Source: Candidatus Nitrosopumilus sp.
GTDB taxonomy: Archaea > Thermoproteota > Nitrososphaeria > Nitrososphaerales > Nitrosopumilaceae
Assembly: GCA_003702495.1 (NCBI GenBank)
Contig: REGH01000003.1
Coordinates: 1 to 63,461, forward strand
Direction: 5' to 3'
Length of the DNA: 63,461 bases
The translations under genes and the position numbers were made by a program. A model generated the notes under the pieces. That model saw nothing but the letters and a program-made list of their open reading frames with translations. It was not told the origin of the DNA and searched no databases. Positions 50,587 to 59,260 of this stretch are shown piece by piece. Numbering within the stretch: position 1 is the first letter of the stretch; each line of letters starts with the position of its first letter.

Positions 50587-52292
50587 TTATGTGTAAAAAT
50601 TGCTTGATTCTGTGAATCTTTTCTACAATATCCAAATCTAACAAACTGAATTTCTTCTCCTTCTTTTAATTGTAGATATTGAGGTTCTGTATAAACGTCT
50701 AATTCTTCTAAACTATCTTCATTGAACTCTTCATCATTAAACAAAATTTTTGGAATAATCATTTTAATTTCATGTGCTGTTTCTTGTGGAACCCATTGAA
50801 TTTTTAATATATTGGCTGAATCTCCTTCACCTTCAAACTCTCCTTCAAATTCAGTACCAATTTTTTTTATTTTGACATTTCCTAATCCTAAAAGCCTGAT
50901 TGTTGATTCTTCTCTGATTGAATCTGCATCATCTCCAGAAATGTAGAAATTTTCAGTAATTTTGATTTTTCTTTTTCCCATGTCGTTAATTGGATGGTTA
51001 GGTATTTCAATTACTGATGTTGACAAATTTTTTATTTTTAATTTTTTGGCGTCTTTTACCATGAACAATCTCATACTATTTCCATCTACAAATTTTCGAT
51101 TGAATGACTCAAGTGCATCAAATGGAGCAAGTGTGTTTGCTTTTGTTAGTCCCAAAGACATGATGAATTTTCTTATTGCCTCGGGCTTTATTCCTCTCCT
51201 TCTTAGTGCCTCAAGAGTGGGGAGTCTTGGATCATCATACCATGACACCTTTCCCTCCTCAATCAAAGGCTTGATTATCCTCTTTGATATTGGCATTCCC
51301 TTGAATTCGAGCCTAGAGAAAAAGCCTTGTTGTGGTTTTCTCATGCCTAATGCATCCAAAATTGCATCAATGAGTTCTTTTCTTAATTCAAATTCTTTTG
51401 AACGAAATGCATGTGTTACTCCATCTATGCTGTCTTCAATTGCCACTGCGAAGTCATAACTTGGCCATATTCTGTATTTGTTTCCTACCGTGTAATGCTT
51501 TTCATCAATAATTCGTAATAATACAGGATCCCTCATTACTGCATTATCTGCTTTCATATCTCCGCGGAATCTAACTATAGCTTCTCCTGGTTTGAATTTA
51601 TTTTGCATCTTTTCCCAATTTTTATTATTTTTTCCAATGTCATCCATACTGCATTTACAAGCTTTTCTTTCTCTTCTATTTTGACTAATGTCCTCTCTTT
51701 TACAAGTACAAATGTATGCTTTACCCGAATTAATTAACTCCATTCCTTTTTCATAAAATAATTCCATATCGTCTGAAGTGTTTTTTACTTGATCAAATTC
51801 AATCCCCAACCATTCTAACCCTACTTTGATTGCAGCATGATACTCCATTCTTTCAGCTTCTGGATTTGTATCATCCATTCTAAGTATGAACTTCCCTTTG
51901 TACATCTTTGCATATTCTGAATTAATTATTGCAGCTTTTGCATGACCTATGTGTGGATAGCCATTTGGTTCTGGTGGAAATCTTGTAACAACTTTTCCTT
52001 GTACTGCATCTTTTAATTCTGGCAATCCTTCTCTTTCCTCTATTTTTTCTTTGGGTGCTAACGCATCTGGAAAATTTTCTTCCAACTCTTTTTGTTGTTC
52101 TTCTGATGACAGTTGATTTACTACCGCAACAATTTCTGAAATTTCTATTGAAACCTCTTTTACTTTTGTTCTAAACTCTGGTTTTGTTCCAAGAATTTTT
52201 CCTAAAATTATTTTGTCTTGAGTTTGGCCTCCGTGCTCAAAGGCATTCTGAAGAGCCATTTTTCTAATTTCTTTTCTAATTTCGTCATCCAT
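50583..52292 (-). CDS. gltX: Glutamyl-tRNA synthetase (archaeal, probably non-discriminating)
   Basis: A 569-residue class I aminoacyl-tRNA synthetase of the archaeal/eukaryotic GluRS-GlnRS type. HIGH motif is PNGYPHIGHAK, and the KMSKS-equivalent is GMPISKRI. A Cys cluster CTCKREDISQNRRERKACKC may bind zinc. The C-terminal beta-barrel anticodon domain is typical of this group. Archaea normally charge both tRNA-Glu and tRNA-Gln with Glu, then amidate with GatDE. It also supplies Glu-tRNA for the HemA route. It lies in the isoprenoid operon. Confidence 0.95.
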   Translation of the reverse strand: MDDEIRKEIRKMALQNAFEHGGQTQDKIILGKILGTKPEFRTKVKEVSIEISEIVAVVNQLSSEEQQKELEENFPDALAPKEKIEEREGLPELKDAVQGKVVTRFPPEPNGYPHIGHAKAAIINSEYAKMYKGKFILRMDDTNPEAERMEYHAAIKVGLEWLGIEFDQVKNTSDDMELFYEKGMELINSGKAYICTCKREDISQNRRERKACKCSMDDIGKNNKNWEKMQNKFKPGEAIVRFRGDMKADNAVMRDPVLLRIIDEKHYTVGNKYRIWPSYDFAVAIEDSIDGVTHAFRSKEFELRKELIDAILDALGMRKPQQGFFSRLEFKGMPISKRIIKPLIEEGKVSWYDDPRLPTLEALRRRGIKPEAIRKFIMSLGLTKANTLAPFDALESFNRKFVDGNSMRLFMVKDAKKLKIKNLSTSVIEIPNHPINDMGKRKIKITENFYISGDDADSIREESTIRLLGLGNVKIKKIGTEFEGEFEGEGDSANILKIQWVPQETAHEIKMIIPKILFNDEEFNEDSLEELDVYTEPQYLQLKEGEEIQFVRFGYCRKDSQNQAIFTHK

Positions 52293-52313
52293 TGTGATTT
52301 ACCTGTATAATGT

Positions 52314-53294
52314 CTAGACACTTCTCTTAACTACAAAATCTAATAATGCAACAAGTTCGGTTTTGGCAGAACCCGAGTATTTTGAGAGTGATTTTTCAGC
52401 TTTTTCAGCATATTTTAGTGCCTGTTTTCTTACACTGTCCTCTATACCTAGAGAACGAATTACATCTACAGCCTTGTTGAGATCATTTCTTGAAATCTTA
52501 GAATTACCAAAGGCCTTCAAAATAATTTTCTTGTCTTTCCCTTTTGCAAGTTTTATTGCCATGAGTATTGGAAGTGATTTTTTACCTTCTCTGAGATCAT
52601 TACCTACTGGTTTTTTGGTGATTTTTGGATCTCCCATCACTCCAATCAAGTCATCAGTAATTTGAAATGCAATTCCTAGGTTTCTTCCAAACGAAGAAAG
52701 ATTTGAAATGTCTTTCACTTTGTTTGTTGCGCAAATTGCTCCCATCGCACATGATACATCAAACAATGCTGCAGTTTTCTTCCCAATCATTTCTATGTAT
52801 TGTGATTGTGTGGGAATTTTTCTCTCTTCTGCCATTTTGACATCAAGTAATTGTCCTTCACAAACATCAACACATGCTTTTGCAAGTCTTGAAATTAGAT
52901 GTGTAGTTGCGATTGGAGATAATTTTGTATCTGATATGACTTGATATGCTTTTGAAAATAATACATCTCCTGCAAGAATTGCAACCGGCATTCCATATTT
53001 TCTATGTGTGGTTGGAACACCGTGACGCATTTCATCATTATCCATAATGTCATCATGAACTAGAGTAAAATTATGAACCATTTCTACTGCACTAGCAGCT
53101 GGCATTGCATTGGAAGTTTTCCCACCTAAAATTTGACAACTTCTAATTACCATGTATGGTCTAAGTCTTTTTCCACCGTGTACTATTAGATGACCCGCTG
53201 CATCGTAGAGTTTTTTTGGATTTCCTTTTAATTTTAATTTAAGGTACTTGTTTACAGTTTTTGCATTTTTTTCAATCTGTTTAGTTTTTTTCAT
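52314..53294 (-). CDS. idsA: Geranylgeranyl diphosphate synthase-type prenyltransferase, paralogue 2
   Basis: A 326-residue trans-prenyl diphosphate synthase with GGKRLRP, first aspartate motif HDDIMDN, and second motif TDDLIGV. It makes allylic diphosphates for ether lipids by stepwise IPP addition. Placement in the mvk-ipk-idi operon suggests it is the main C20 synthase. Residues before the first motif (AVEMVHNFTLV) include Phe, which often limits chain length. Its start overlaps the idi stop by 14 bases. Confidence 0.93.
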   Translation of the reverse strand: MKKTKQIEKNAKTVNKYLKLKLKGNPKKLYDAAGHLIVHGGKRLRPYMVIRSCQILGGKTSNAMPAASAVEMVHNFTLVHDDIMDNDEMRHGVPTTHRKYGMPVAILAGDVLFSKAYQVISDTKLSPIATTHLISRLAKACVDVCEGQLLDVKMAEERKIPTQSQYIEMIGKKTAALFDVSCAMGAICATNKVKDISNLSSFGRNLGIAFQITDDLIGVMGDPKITKKPVGNDLREGKKSLPILMAIKLAKGKDKKIILKAFGNSKISRNDLNKAVDVIRSLGIEDSVRKQALKYAEKAEKSLSKYSGSAKTELVALLDFVVKRSV

Positions 53295-53931
53295 TTACTA
53301 ATCTCCATTTTTCTTGTGGCAAATGTATTTTGATTGCATTTTGTAATCCTTCATGAACATCATTTGTTATCCACGTTGATAATACATTTTCATGCTTTTT
53401 GAGCATAGATTTGTCTGATTTATCGAGTAATTCTAGTGCAATTAGCATCCATGGGCAATAAATTTCTGGATTTGTTTTAATTTCTGAAAGTAATTGACTA
53501 GATGAAATCCATTTTATTTCGTCAATCTCGCCTTCAATTTCTTTTAATTCTGTAGATTTGTCAATTATTCCAATCAATGTTCCACAAATTTCATTTTCAG
53601 AACCCACATCTTTGTATGGTACGTGATATTCAAATTTGTGGAGGTAATCTAATTTCCCTTTGATTCCTAATTCTTCTGGCATTCTTCTTTCTCCTGATGA
53701 AACATAAGTTTCTGATTCTCTAGGATGACTTGCAAATGTACCGTCCCAATCTCCAGGCCACAACATTTTTTCTTTGGCTCTCCTTGTTAGAACTAATCTT
53801 CCATTTTCATCAAACAATAATGCAGTAAATGCTCTGTGAAGTTTCCCATCTGGTAAATGACATTTTACTTTCTCTTCTTTTCCAATCGGATTGTCATTTT
53901 CATCTACTAATATAACAAATTCTTCAGCCAT
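53281..53931 (-). CDS. idi: Isopentenyl-diphosphate isomerase, type I-like, catalytic Cys replaced
   Basis: A 216-residue Nudix-fold protein aligning with type I IDI: His25, His32 (KCHLPDGKLHRA) and His69 metal ligands, the Nudix-like GERRMPEELGI, and ENEIC with the catalytic glutamate. The residue at the E. coli Cys67 position is Ala67 (TFASHP). It should convert IPP and DMAPP, providing the starter for the prenyl synthase next to it, if the cysteine is dispensable. An additional ~35-residue C-terminal helix is present. Its start shares one base with the IPK stop. Confidence 0.85.
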   Translation of the reverse strand: MAEEFVILVDENDNPIGKEEKVKCHLPDGKLHRAFTALLFDENGRLVLTRRAKEKMLWPGDWDGTFASHPRESETYVSSGERRMPEELGIKGKLDYLHKFEYHVPYKDVGSENEICGTLIGIIDKSTELKEIEGEIDEIKWISSSQLLSEIKTNPEIYCPWMLIALELLDKSDKSMLKKHENVLSTWITNDVHEGLQNAIKIHLPQEKWRLVNEKN

Positions 53932-54674
53932 TATTTTCCTCTAAACACAGTTCCTTCAAATTTCCTATTTTTAACCGCTTTCACGATCCTTTCAGGTTTG
54001 TTTCCATTTACAAAAAATACATTCATCCCCATCTTAGAAATTTTTGATGCTTCTTCTATTTTTCTAGTCATTCCACCTGTCACATCCATTTTATTTTCTG
54101 ATATTAATGGACGCTCTCCTTTTAATTCATGAATCAGTTCTTTGGATTTAAGATCAGAATAGACTCCATCCTCATTTAATGCAAAAATACACAGTTTAGG
54201 TTTTAGAATTTTTGCAATATGTGTCATTATTTTATCTCCTGATAAAATGAATGTCTTGTTTTGTCCATACCATAATGCGTCTCCAAAAGTGACTGGAATC
54301 AAGCCTGATTTAGAAATTTTTTCAATTTCTCTTACTTTTTTTGTTATTGGTTTGTTACCTGCCATAAAATCTGTAGGTGGAAGACAATATGGTTTTAATT
54401 TATTTTTTAGAAATGAATCTAGAATTATCTTGTTTAGTTCTATCATAGAATTTTTTACAATTGCAACACCTCTCAAATCATATTTTTTCTCTTTAGTATG
54501 CATGTCGTATTTGACAGACCAATAATGTCCATAAGAACCGCCTCCGTGAACTATTACTATTGGCTCTTGAATTTTTTTTAAACTCTTTGCAAGATTGTCA
54601 ATAGTTTTTTTTCTTGCCGATAGTGGTTTTTCTTTATTTGTAATAATTGAACCGCCTAATTTTATTAGAATCAT
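53931..54674 (-). CDS. ipk: Isopentenyl phosphate kinase
   Basis: A 247-residue amino acid kinase-fold enzyme phosphorylating isopentenyl phosphate to IPP, the last step of the archaeal (alternate) mevalonate pathway. KLGGSIITNKE binds ATP phosphates, and VHGGGSYGHYW holds the His that defines IPK over other family members. VTGGMTRKIEEA is the nucleotide site. Its presence means a phosphomevalonate decarboxylase or dehydratase route elsewhere in the genome. Confidence 0.95.
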   Translation of the reverse strand: MILIKLGGSIITNKEKPLSARKKTIDNLAKSLKKIQEPIVIVHGGGSYGHYWSVKYDMHTKEKKYDLRGVAIVKNSMIELNKIILDSFLKNKLKPYCLPPTDFMAGNKPITKKVREIEKISKSGLIPVTFGDALWYGQNKTFILSGDKIMTHIAKILKPKLCIFALNEDGVYSDLKSKELIHELKGERPLISENKMDVTGGMTRKIEEASKISKMGMNVFFVNGNKPERIVKAVKNRKFEGTVFRGK

Positions 54675-54698
54675 GTTTGTTCCAAACTATCTATATAA

Positions 54699-55640
54699 TT
54701 AAAAAGTATCCAGTCCTTTGAAATCAATCTTAACAGAAAAACATTCGTGATTTTTTTCTTTGAATTCTTTAATTGTATTTTCTAGATTTGATTCATCTGT
54801 AAGGGCAAAAATGCATCCGCCACCGCCTGCTCCTGTTATTTTTGCTCCAAATGATGATTTTTGTCCAATCTGAACCATATCTCTGAGTTTGTCATTTGAA
54901 ATTCCAATTCTTTCTAAGTATTCTTGATTTTGAATTGCTTTCTGGCCAAGTTCTTTAATGTTGTTTCTTTTCAACAATTCTAAGACATTTTCAATTAAAC
55001 TTGATTCGTTTTCACATAATTTTGAAAATTCTTCTCCATTATTTTCTTTGAATTTTCTAACTTCTGCAACAACACTGTCTGTTGAATGTTCTACATTTGA
55101 ATTTGCTATGACCAGATGAAAATTAGGCTCGGATTCTATTTTTGAAAATCCATTTTCCTTGTCATATTCCATTAATCCTCCAAAAGTACAAACTGTACAA
55201 TCTGCGCCTGATGTGTTTTGAAAAATTGTCTTTTCAGCTTCTATTGCAAGTTTTAAAATCTCTTCTTTTGAAATACTTCCAAATAATTTTGAAATTGCTG
55301 CTGCTCCTGCTACACAACAAGCAGATGATGAACCTAAACCAACTCCTAATGGGATTTCTGATTCAACCTCTATCTTGATTCCTGAATTCTTATTTTGAAT
55401 AATCTTATTTGCTAAATAATAAAATGGCTTTAATGGTGAATTAATTTCAGAAATCGGTTTGTTTGGTTCTGATTCAAGTTCACCAATATTGGATTTTATT
55501 GAAATTTTTCTCTGATCAATTTCTTCTGCAGTAACTGTAATTCTTTTGTTAATTGCACAAAGAATAGCTTTTACACCGTACACAACAAAATGTTCTCCAA
55601 AAAGAATAACTTTTCCAGGAGCTGATGCTTTAGATTTCAA
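54699..55640 (-). CDS. mvk: Mevalonate kinase
   Basis: A 313-residue GHMP kinase making 5-phosphomevalonate. GKVILFGEHFVVYG opens the protein, and PLGVGLGSSSACCVAGAAA is the ATP loop. NTSGADCTVCTFGG includes the catalytic Asp, and KITGAGGGGCIFAL is the C-terminal GHMP motif. It is short but complete. In archaea it usually follows rps2, as here (25 bp downstream). Confidence 0.95.
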   Translation of the reverse strand: MKSKASAPGKVILFGEHFVVYGVKAILCAINKRITVTAEEIDQRKISIKSNIGELESEPNKPISEINSPLKPFYYLANKIIQNKNSGIKIEVESEIPLGVGLGSSSACCVAGAAAISKLFGSISKEEILKLAIEAEKTIFQNTSGADCTVCTFGGLMEYDKENGFSKIESEPNFHLVIANSNVEHSTDSVVAEVRKFKENNGEEFSKLCENESSLIENVLELLKRNNIKELGQKAIQNQEYLERIGISNDKLRDMVQIGQKSSFGAKITGAGGGGCIFALTDESNLENTIKEFKEKNHECFSVKIDFKGLDTF

Positions 55641-55665
55641 GTAAACACTTTGGGTTTTGATTTAT

Positions 55666-56289
55666 TTATTCGATTTCCTCTTCGGTAATCTTTGTTTCAA
55701 AATCATCAATTTCCATGTTCATTGGATCATCTTCTTTCAACTCTCCTTTTTCAATGAGAATTTGACGCACCAATAACCAGTAAACTGTTGCTAATGCTTT
55801 TCTTCCTCTGTTATTTGCTGGTATGATTACATCAACATTTGATGTAATGTTATCAGTATTTGCAATTCCGATTACTGGAATTCCTGCATTGGTTGCTTCA
55901 GTAATTGCTTGTTCATCAACTTGAGGATCTGAGATTAAAACTAATTTTGGTTCAATGTAATATGGTAATGATGGATTTGTTAAAGTACCTGGCATGAATC
56001 TTCCAAGTAATTTCTTTGAACCTAATGTCTCACAGAATTTTTCAATTGGTGTTTCTGCATATTGTCTGCCAGAACAGACAATGAGGTTCTCAACTCCGAG
56101 TCTGTTGATAAATTTGGCTGCAGTCTTAATTTTGTCTAATGTGATGTCTAAATCAAGCATGTAGAGTCCTTCTGGGCTAGCCTTTGTGATGAAAGGTCTC
56201 ATGAATTTTGTCTTAACTTGAGTACCTACCCTAATTCCTGTAGATAGGATCTTCTTTTTGATGTCTGTTGTTTCTGCTTGTTGGCTCAT
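55666..56289 (-). CDS. rps2: Small-subunit ribosomal protein S2 (uS2)
   Basis: A 207-residue archaeal/eukaryotic-type uS2. VGTQVKTKFMRPFITKASPEGLYMLDLD, NLIVCSGRQYAETPIEKF and MPGTLTNPSLPYYIEPKLVLISDPQVDEQAI are diagnostic. The C-terminal tail is acidic (EDDPMNMEIDDFETKITEEEIE). It lies between enolase and mevalonate kinase, an order kept in many archaea. Confidence 0.97.
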   Translation of the reverse strand: MSQQAETTDIKKKILSTGIRVGTQVKTKFMRPFITKASPEGLYMLDLDITLDKIKTAAKFINRLGVENLIVCSGRQYAETPIEKFCETLGSKKLLGRFMPGTLTNPSLPYYIEPKLVLISDPQVDEQAITEATNAGIPVIGIANTDNITSNVDVIIPANNRGRKALATVYWLLVRQILIEKGELKEDDPMNMEIDDFETKITEEEIE

Positions 56290-56296
56290 AGCGATT

Positions 56297-57535
56297 TTAA
56301 ATCTCTGCCATACCGCGTATTAAATCATGCTCTGATAGGCGTAATAATTCATTTAATTTTGCCACTCTTTCTCCTCCTACAACGCCAACTTTGAGCATTT
56401 TTGACTTGGTTGCAAGACCAATGTGGGAAATTTGTGAATCTGTAGACTCGCCTGATCTATGTGATGTGATTAATCTGATATCATTTTCATTTGCTAGATT
56501 TGCAAATTCTAGGGCATCATAAAGACTACCTGCTTGATTAACTTTCAAAATTGCAGCATTACATGATTTCTTGTCAATGGCTTTTGAAAGAATTCCCTTG
56601 TTTGTTACGGTCAAATCATCCCCCGTAATCAAAGTGCTTGGGAATTTGGCTGTTAATTCTGACATGTCTTCAAATGCTTCTTCATGAACCGCATCTTCTG
56701 CATAAATTAATTTAAATTTTTCAATAATATCTGCTGCAAAATCAATTTGTTCTGATGTTGAATTTTCAAAACCTGCTCTTTCGTAAACATACTTTGATTT
56801 TTCTTCATTCCATTGAGTTGATGATGCAAAATCAACTCCTAATGCCACTTCTTTTCCTAAAGTAAATCCTAAATTCTCACAAGCTTTTGCAGAAACTTCT
56901 AGTGCTTTTTGATTTTCTAATTTTGGTGCCCATCCTCCTTCATCTCCTCTTCCGTTTGTAAAGTTAGGATCTTCTTTTTCTAAAACACTGCGTAGTTCTT
57001 TGTGTACAACTAAGTTTGTCTCAATTGCTTCTTCAATAGTTTTTGATCCTATTGCACAAATCAGGATTTCCTGAATGTCTGGAGTACCTGGTCCAGCATG
57101 AGCTCCTCCACCTAAGATATTTCCTAAAGGAAATGGAAACTTAAATGATGATTCATTTGATAGTGTTTTGAATAATGGTTGATCAAGTGCTCTTGATGCT
57201 GATTCCATAGATGCAATTGTTACTGCAAAAGCAAGTGCTCCTCCAATTTCTGAATAGTTTGATGAACTATCAAAACCTTTGAGGGTGTCATGAATTCCTT
57301 TAAGATCTGATGACTCTAACCCGATAAATTTTTGAGAATTTTCTTTCAAAACTTGAAGGCTGTCTTCTGGTTTCCCATTGCGAAAACTCACTGCTTCATA
57401 TTTTCCAACACTTGCACCTGATGGAGCACAAACTCTTCCTAAGAATTTCCCATCAGATTCTACATCTACTTCAATTGTTTTGCTTCCTCGACTATTGTAT
57501 AGAATACGTCCTTCAATTGAAGTAATCTTGGCCAA
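56297..57535 (-). CDS. eno: Enolase
   Basis: A 412-residue enolase interconverting 2-phosphoglycerate and phosphoenolpyruvate. GGGAHAG, NGRGDEGGWAPKL (catalytic Glu), LGVDFASS, ITGDDLTVTN and LKVNQAGSL (catalytic Lys), and the signature SHRSGESTDSQISHI are intact. The length matches the family. It is the second gene of the rpoN-led operon, two bases after its stop. Confidence 0.97.
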   Translation of the reverse strand: MAKITSIEGRILYNSRGSKTIEVDVESDGKFLGRVCAPSGASVGKYEAVSFRNGKPEDSLQVLKENSQKFIGLESSDLKGIHDTLKGFDSSSNYSEIGGALAFAVTIASMESASRALDQPLFKTLSNESSFKFPFPLGNILGGGAHAGPGTPDIQEILICAIGSKTIEEAIETNLVVHKELRSVLEKEDPNFTNGRGDEGGWAPKLENQKALEVSAKACENLGFTLGKEVALGVDFASSTQWNEEKSKYVYERAGFENSTSEQIDFAADIIEKFKLIYAEDAVHEEAFEDMSELTAKFPSTLITGDDLTVTNKGILSKAIDKKSCNAAILKVNQAGSLYDALEFANLANENDIRLITSHRSGESTDSQISHIGLATKSKMLKVGVVGGERVAKLNELLRLSEHDLIRGMAEI

Positions 57536-57536
57536 G

Positions 57537-57773
57537 TTATTCTAACTCAGATTGAACTTCTTGTTTTCTTCTCTGAATTGCTTCATAGAATGGAATTACT
57601 TGTTGAATTGTTTCAACGGTAGTCAATAACATTCTTCTACAACAATATCTCTCGACTCCAACGGAATCAAGAGTTTTCTCTGGATCTTCTCCAGCTTTGA
57701 TTTTATTTTGATAATCGTCATATTTATCAGCAATTAGATTTCCACATGTAAAACATCTAACAGGAATTAACAT
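57537..57773 (-). CDS. rpoN: DNA-directed RNA polymerase subunit N (Rpb10)
   Basis: A 78-residue archaeal RNAP subunit N. MLIPVRCFTCGNLIADK contains the first zinc pair (CxxC) and VERYCCRRML the CC pair of the Rpb10 atypical finger. An in-frame start at 57809 is rejected because a TATA-like TTTTTATAAT lies ~25-28 bp upstream of 57773, and MLIPVRCF is the family start. It heads the operon rpoN-eno-rps2-mvk-ipk-idi-idsA-gltX-fah. Confidence 0.96.
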   Translation of the reverse strand: MLIPVRCFTCGNLIADKYDDYQNKIKAGEDPEKTLDSVGVERYCCRRMLLTTVETIQQVIPFYEAIQRRKQEVQSELE

Positions 57774-57825
57774 ACGAACGAAAAAGTAATCAAGGATTAT
57801 AAAAACCATACATGGAAATTTCTTT

Positions 57826-57910
57826 GCGGGCGTCGCCCAGCCTGGCCAAAGGCGCTAGCTTGAGGGGCTAGTCTCTTAGGAGTTCGTGGGTTCAAATCCC
57901 ATCGCCCGCA
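57826..57910 (+). tRNA. tRNA-Leu (GAG)
   Basis: The acceptor is GCGGGCG/CGCCCGC, anticodon stem CTAGC/GCTAG, and loop TTGAGGG gives GAG. The long class II variable arm (TCTCTTAGGAGTTC) and discriminator A are typical of leucine. The T-arm GTGGG, TTCAAAT, CCCAT is standard. No intron or encoded CCA. Confidence 0.96.
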
Positions 57911-57925
57911 TACAAACTTTGAAAA

Positions 57926-58540
57926 TTATTTTTCAAATTTTTTGAGTGTTTTAATTAATTCAGTTCTTCTCTTTTCTTCAGTTATTGCAGATCTAACATC
58001 ATCCACTAAAATTCTATTCACATCAATTTTTCTTCTAGCTTCTTTTACCACTTTATCATACATTGAGAATGTGTAAAGTTGGAGGTACAAGTTTTCCATT
58101 ATCTCAAAAATTCTTGTGGCCTCATCAATCTCAGCAATTCTAATTTTATCAAAAACCATTCTTTTCAACTCTCCAATACAATCTAACAATCCCAAAACAT
58201 ATGATTCTGGCATCACTTCTAATTGTTTATCTGATGGGATTTCATTTTTCTCCACAACTGCAATTAGACATGCAGCTTCTACAAATTCTTGTTCAGGTGT
58301 AATGATATATCTTCTCAGATCCCCTGTAGCTTTTTTCTTGTATTTTTTTAAGAGTGACTCAGCTTTTTTTAGATTACTTTTTCCTGTTTTTGTATCGTTT
58401 TTATGAACTGCAATAATTGATCTGCTGCAAAGAACAATTATCTCTCTGGTATTTTTTAGCAAGAACTCTCTTGAATCTTGTGTACTGCCTAGAGTTTTTG
58501 CAATTTTATTCAATGATGGTTTTACATTCTTTAATGTCAT
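57926..58540 (-). CDS. Translin/TRAX family RNA-binding protein
   Basis: A ~204-residue helical protein of the translin family. EFVEAACLIAVVEKNEIP and PESYVLGLLDCIGELKRMVFDKIR match conserved translin/TRAX blocks. In eukaryotes translin-TRAX (C3PO) cuts RNA; some archaeal homologues have RNase activity through acidic residues as in EFVEAA and GEL. The ATG at 58540 is chosen over TTG 58558 since a TATA-like CTTTATCC (centre ~58566) lies 25 bp upstream. Confidence 0.88.
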   Translation of the reverse strand: MTLKNVKPSLNKIAKTLGSTQDSREFLLKNTREIIVLCSRSIIAVHKNDTKTGKSNLKKAESLLKKYKKKATGDLRRYIITPEQEFVEAACLIAVVEKNEIPSDKQLEVMPESYVLGLLDCIGELKRMVFDKIRIAEIDEATRIFEIMENLYLQLYTFSMYDKVVKEARRKIDVNRILVDDVRSAITEEKRRTELIKTLKKFEK

Positions 58541-58612
58541 GTCTTGTGTTTGTAACAACCAGGATAAAGCCGTTTTCTAAACTCTTATTTTAGAATGATT
58601 CTCACATACATT

Positions 58613-59260
58613 ATGGAAATAACAGTTGATCAAATGTACAATATTGAAAATAAAGGTCATGATATGGGATTTTTAAAAAAATTCATGATGGAAAATGCAG
58701 GTGCTGCTGCAGTAAAGAGATTAGTTGAAAAACTTGGAAGTGTGGATTCAAAAAACATCTTGATTTTTGTTGGTATGGGAAATAATGGCGGTGATGGATT
58801 AGTTATGGCACGTCATCTTGCTGGATATGGTGCCAAAATAACTGTCATGCTTCTTGGAAATCCCGAAAATATCAAAACCGAAGAGAGCAATTGGAATTGG
58901 TCTATTTTAGAAAAAATGCCTTCTGTAACACTAATGACTGGAGGTTCTACTGATTTTGATTTTAAACCTGACGTAATTGTTGATGGGATTCTAGGGACTG
59001 GTATATCTGGAGATATACGAGAGCCCTATGCATCTGCAATCAATTACATCAATCAAACTGATTGTTACAAATTTGCCGTTGATGTCCCATCTGGGTTAGA
59101 TCCTCAAACAGGAGAAACTGCCAATATATTTACAAAATGTGACATGACTGTAACATTTCACAAAATGAAACAAGGAATTCCAAAAAGAAAGGATTTGACT
59201 GGTGAATTGTTTGCAGAAAAAATTGGAATTCCTCCAGAGGCTGAGGAGGGAATTTTATGA
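58613..59260 (+). CDS. nnrE: NAD(P)H-hydrate epimerase (YjeF N-terminal type)
   Basis: A ~215-residue epimerase that interconverts R and S forms of hydrated NAD(P)H for repair. VGMGNNGGDGLVMARHLAGYG is the family NxGDG substrate loop, and AVDVPSGLDPQTG is the second motif. The C-terminal ATP-dependent dehydratase domain found in fused proteins is absent. The ATG at 58613 (MEITVDQMYNIE) is preferred to ATG 58595 because CTTATTTTA is centred ~26 bp upstream. It overlaps the next gene by four bases. Confidence 0.92.
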   Translation: MEITVDQMYNIENKGHDMGFLKKFMMENAGAAAVKRLVEKLGSVDSKNILIFVGMGNNGGDGLVMARHLAGYGAKITVMLLGNPENIKTEESNWNWSILEKMPSVTLMTGGSTDFDFKPDVIVDGILGTGISGDIREPYASAINYINQTDCYKFAVDVPSGLDPQTGETANIFTKCDMTVTFHKMKQGIPKRKDLTGELFAEKIGIPPEAEEGIL

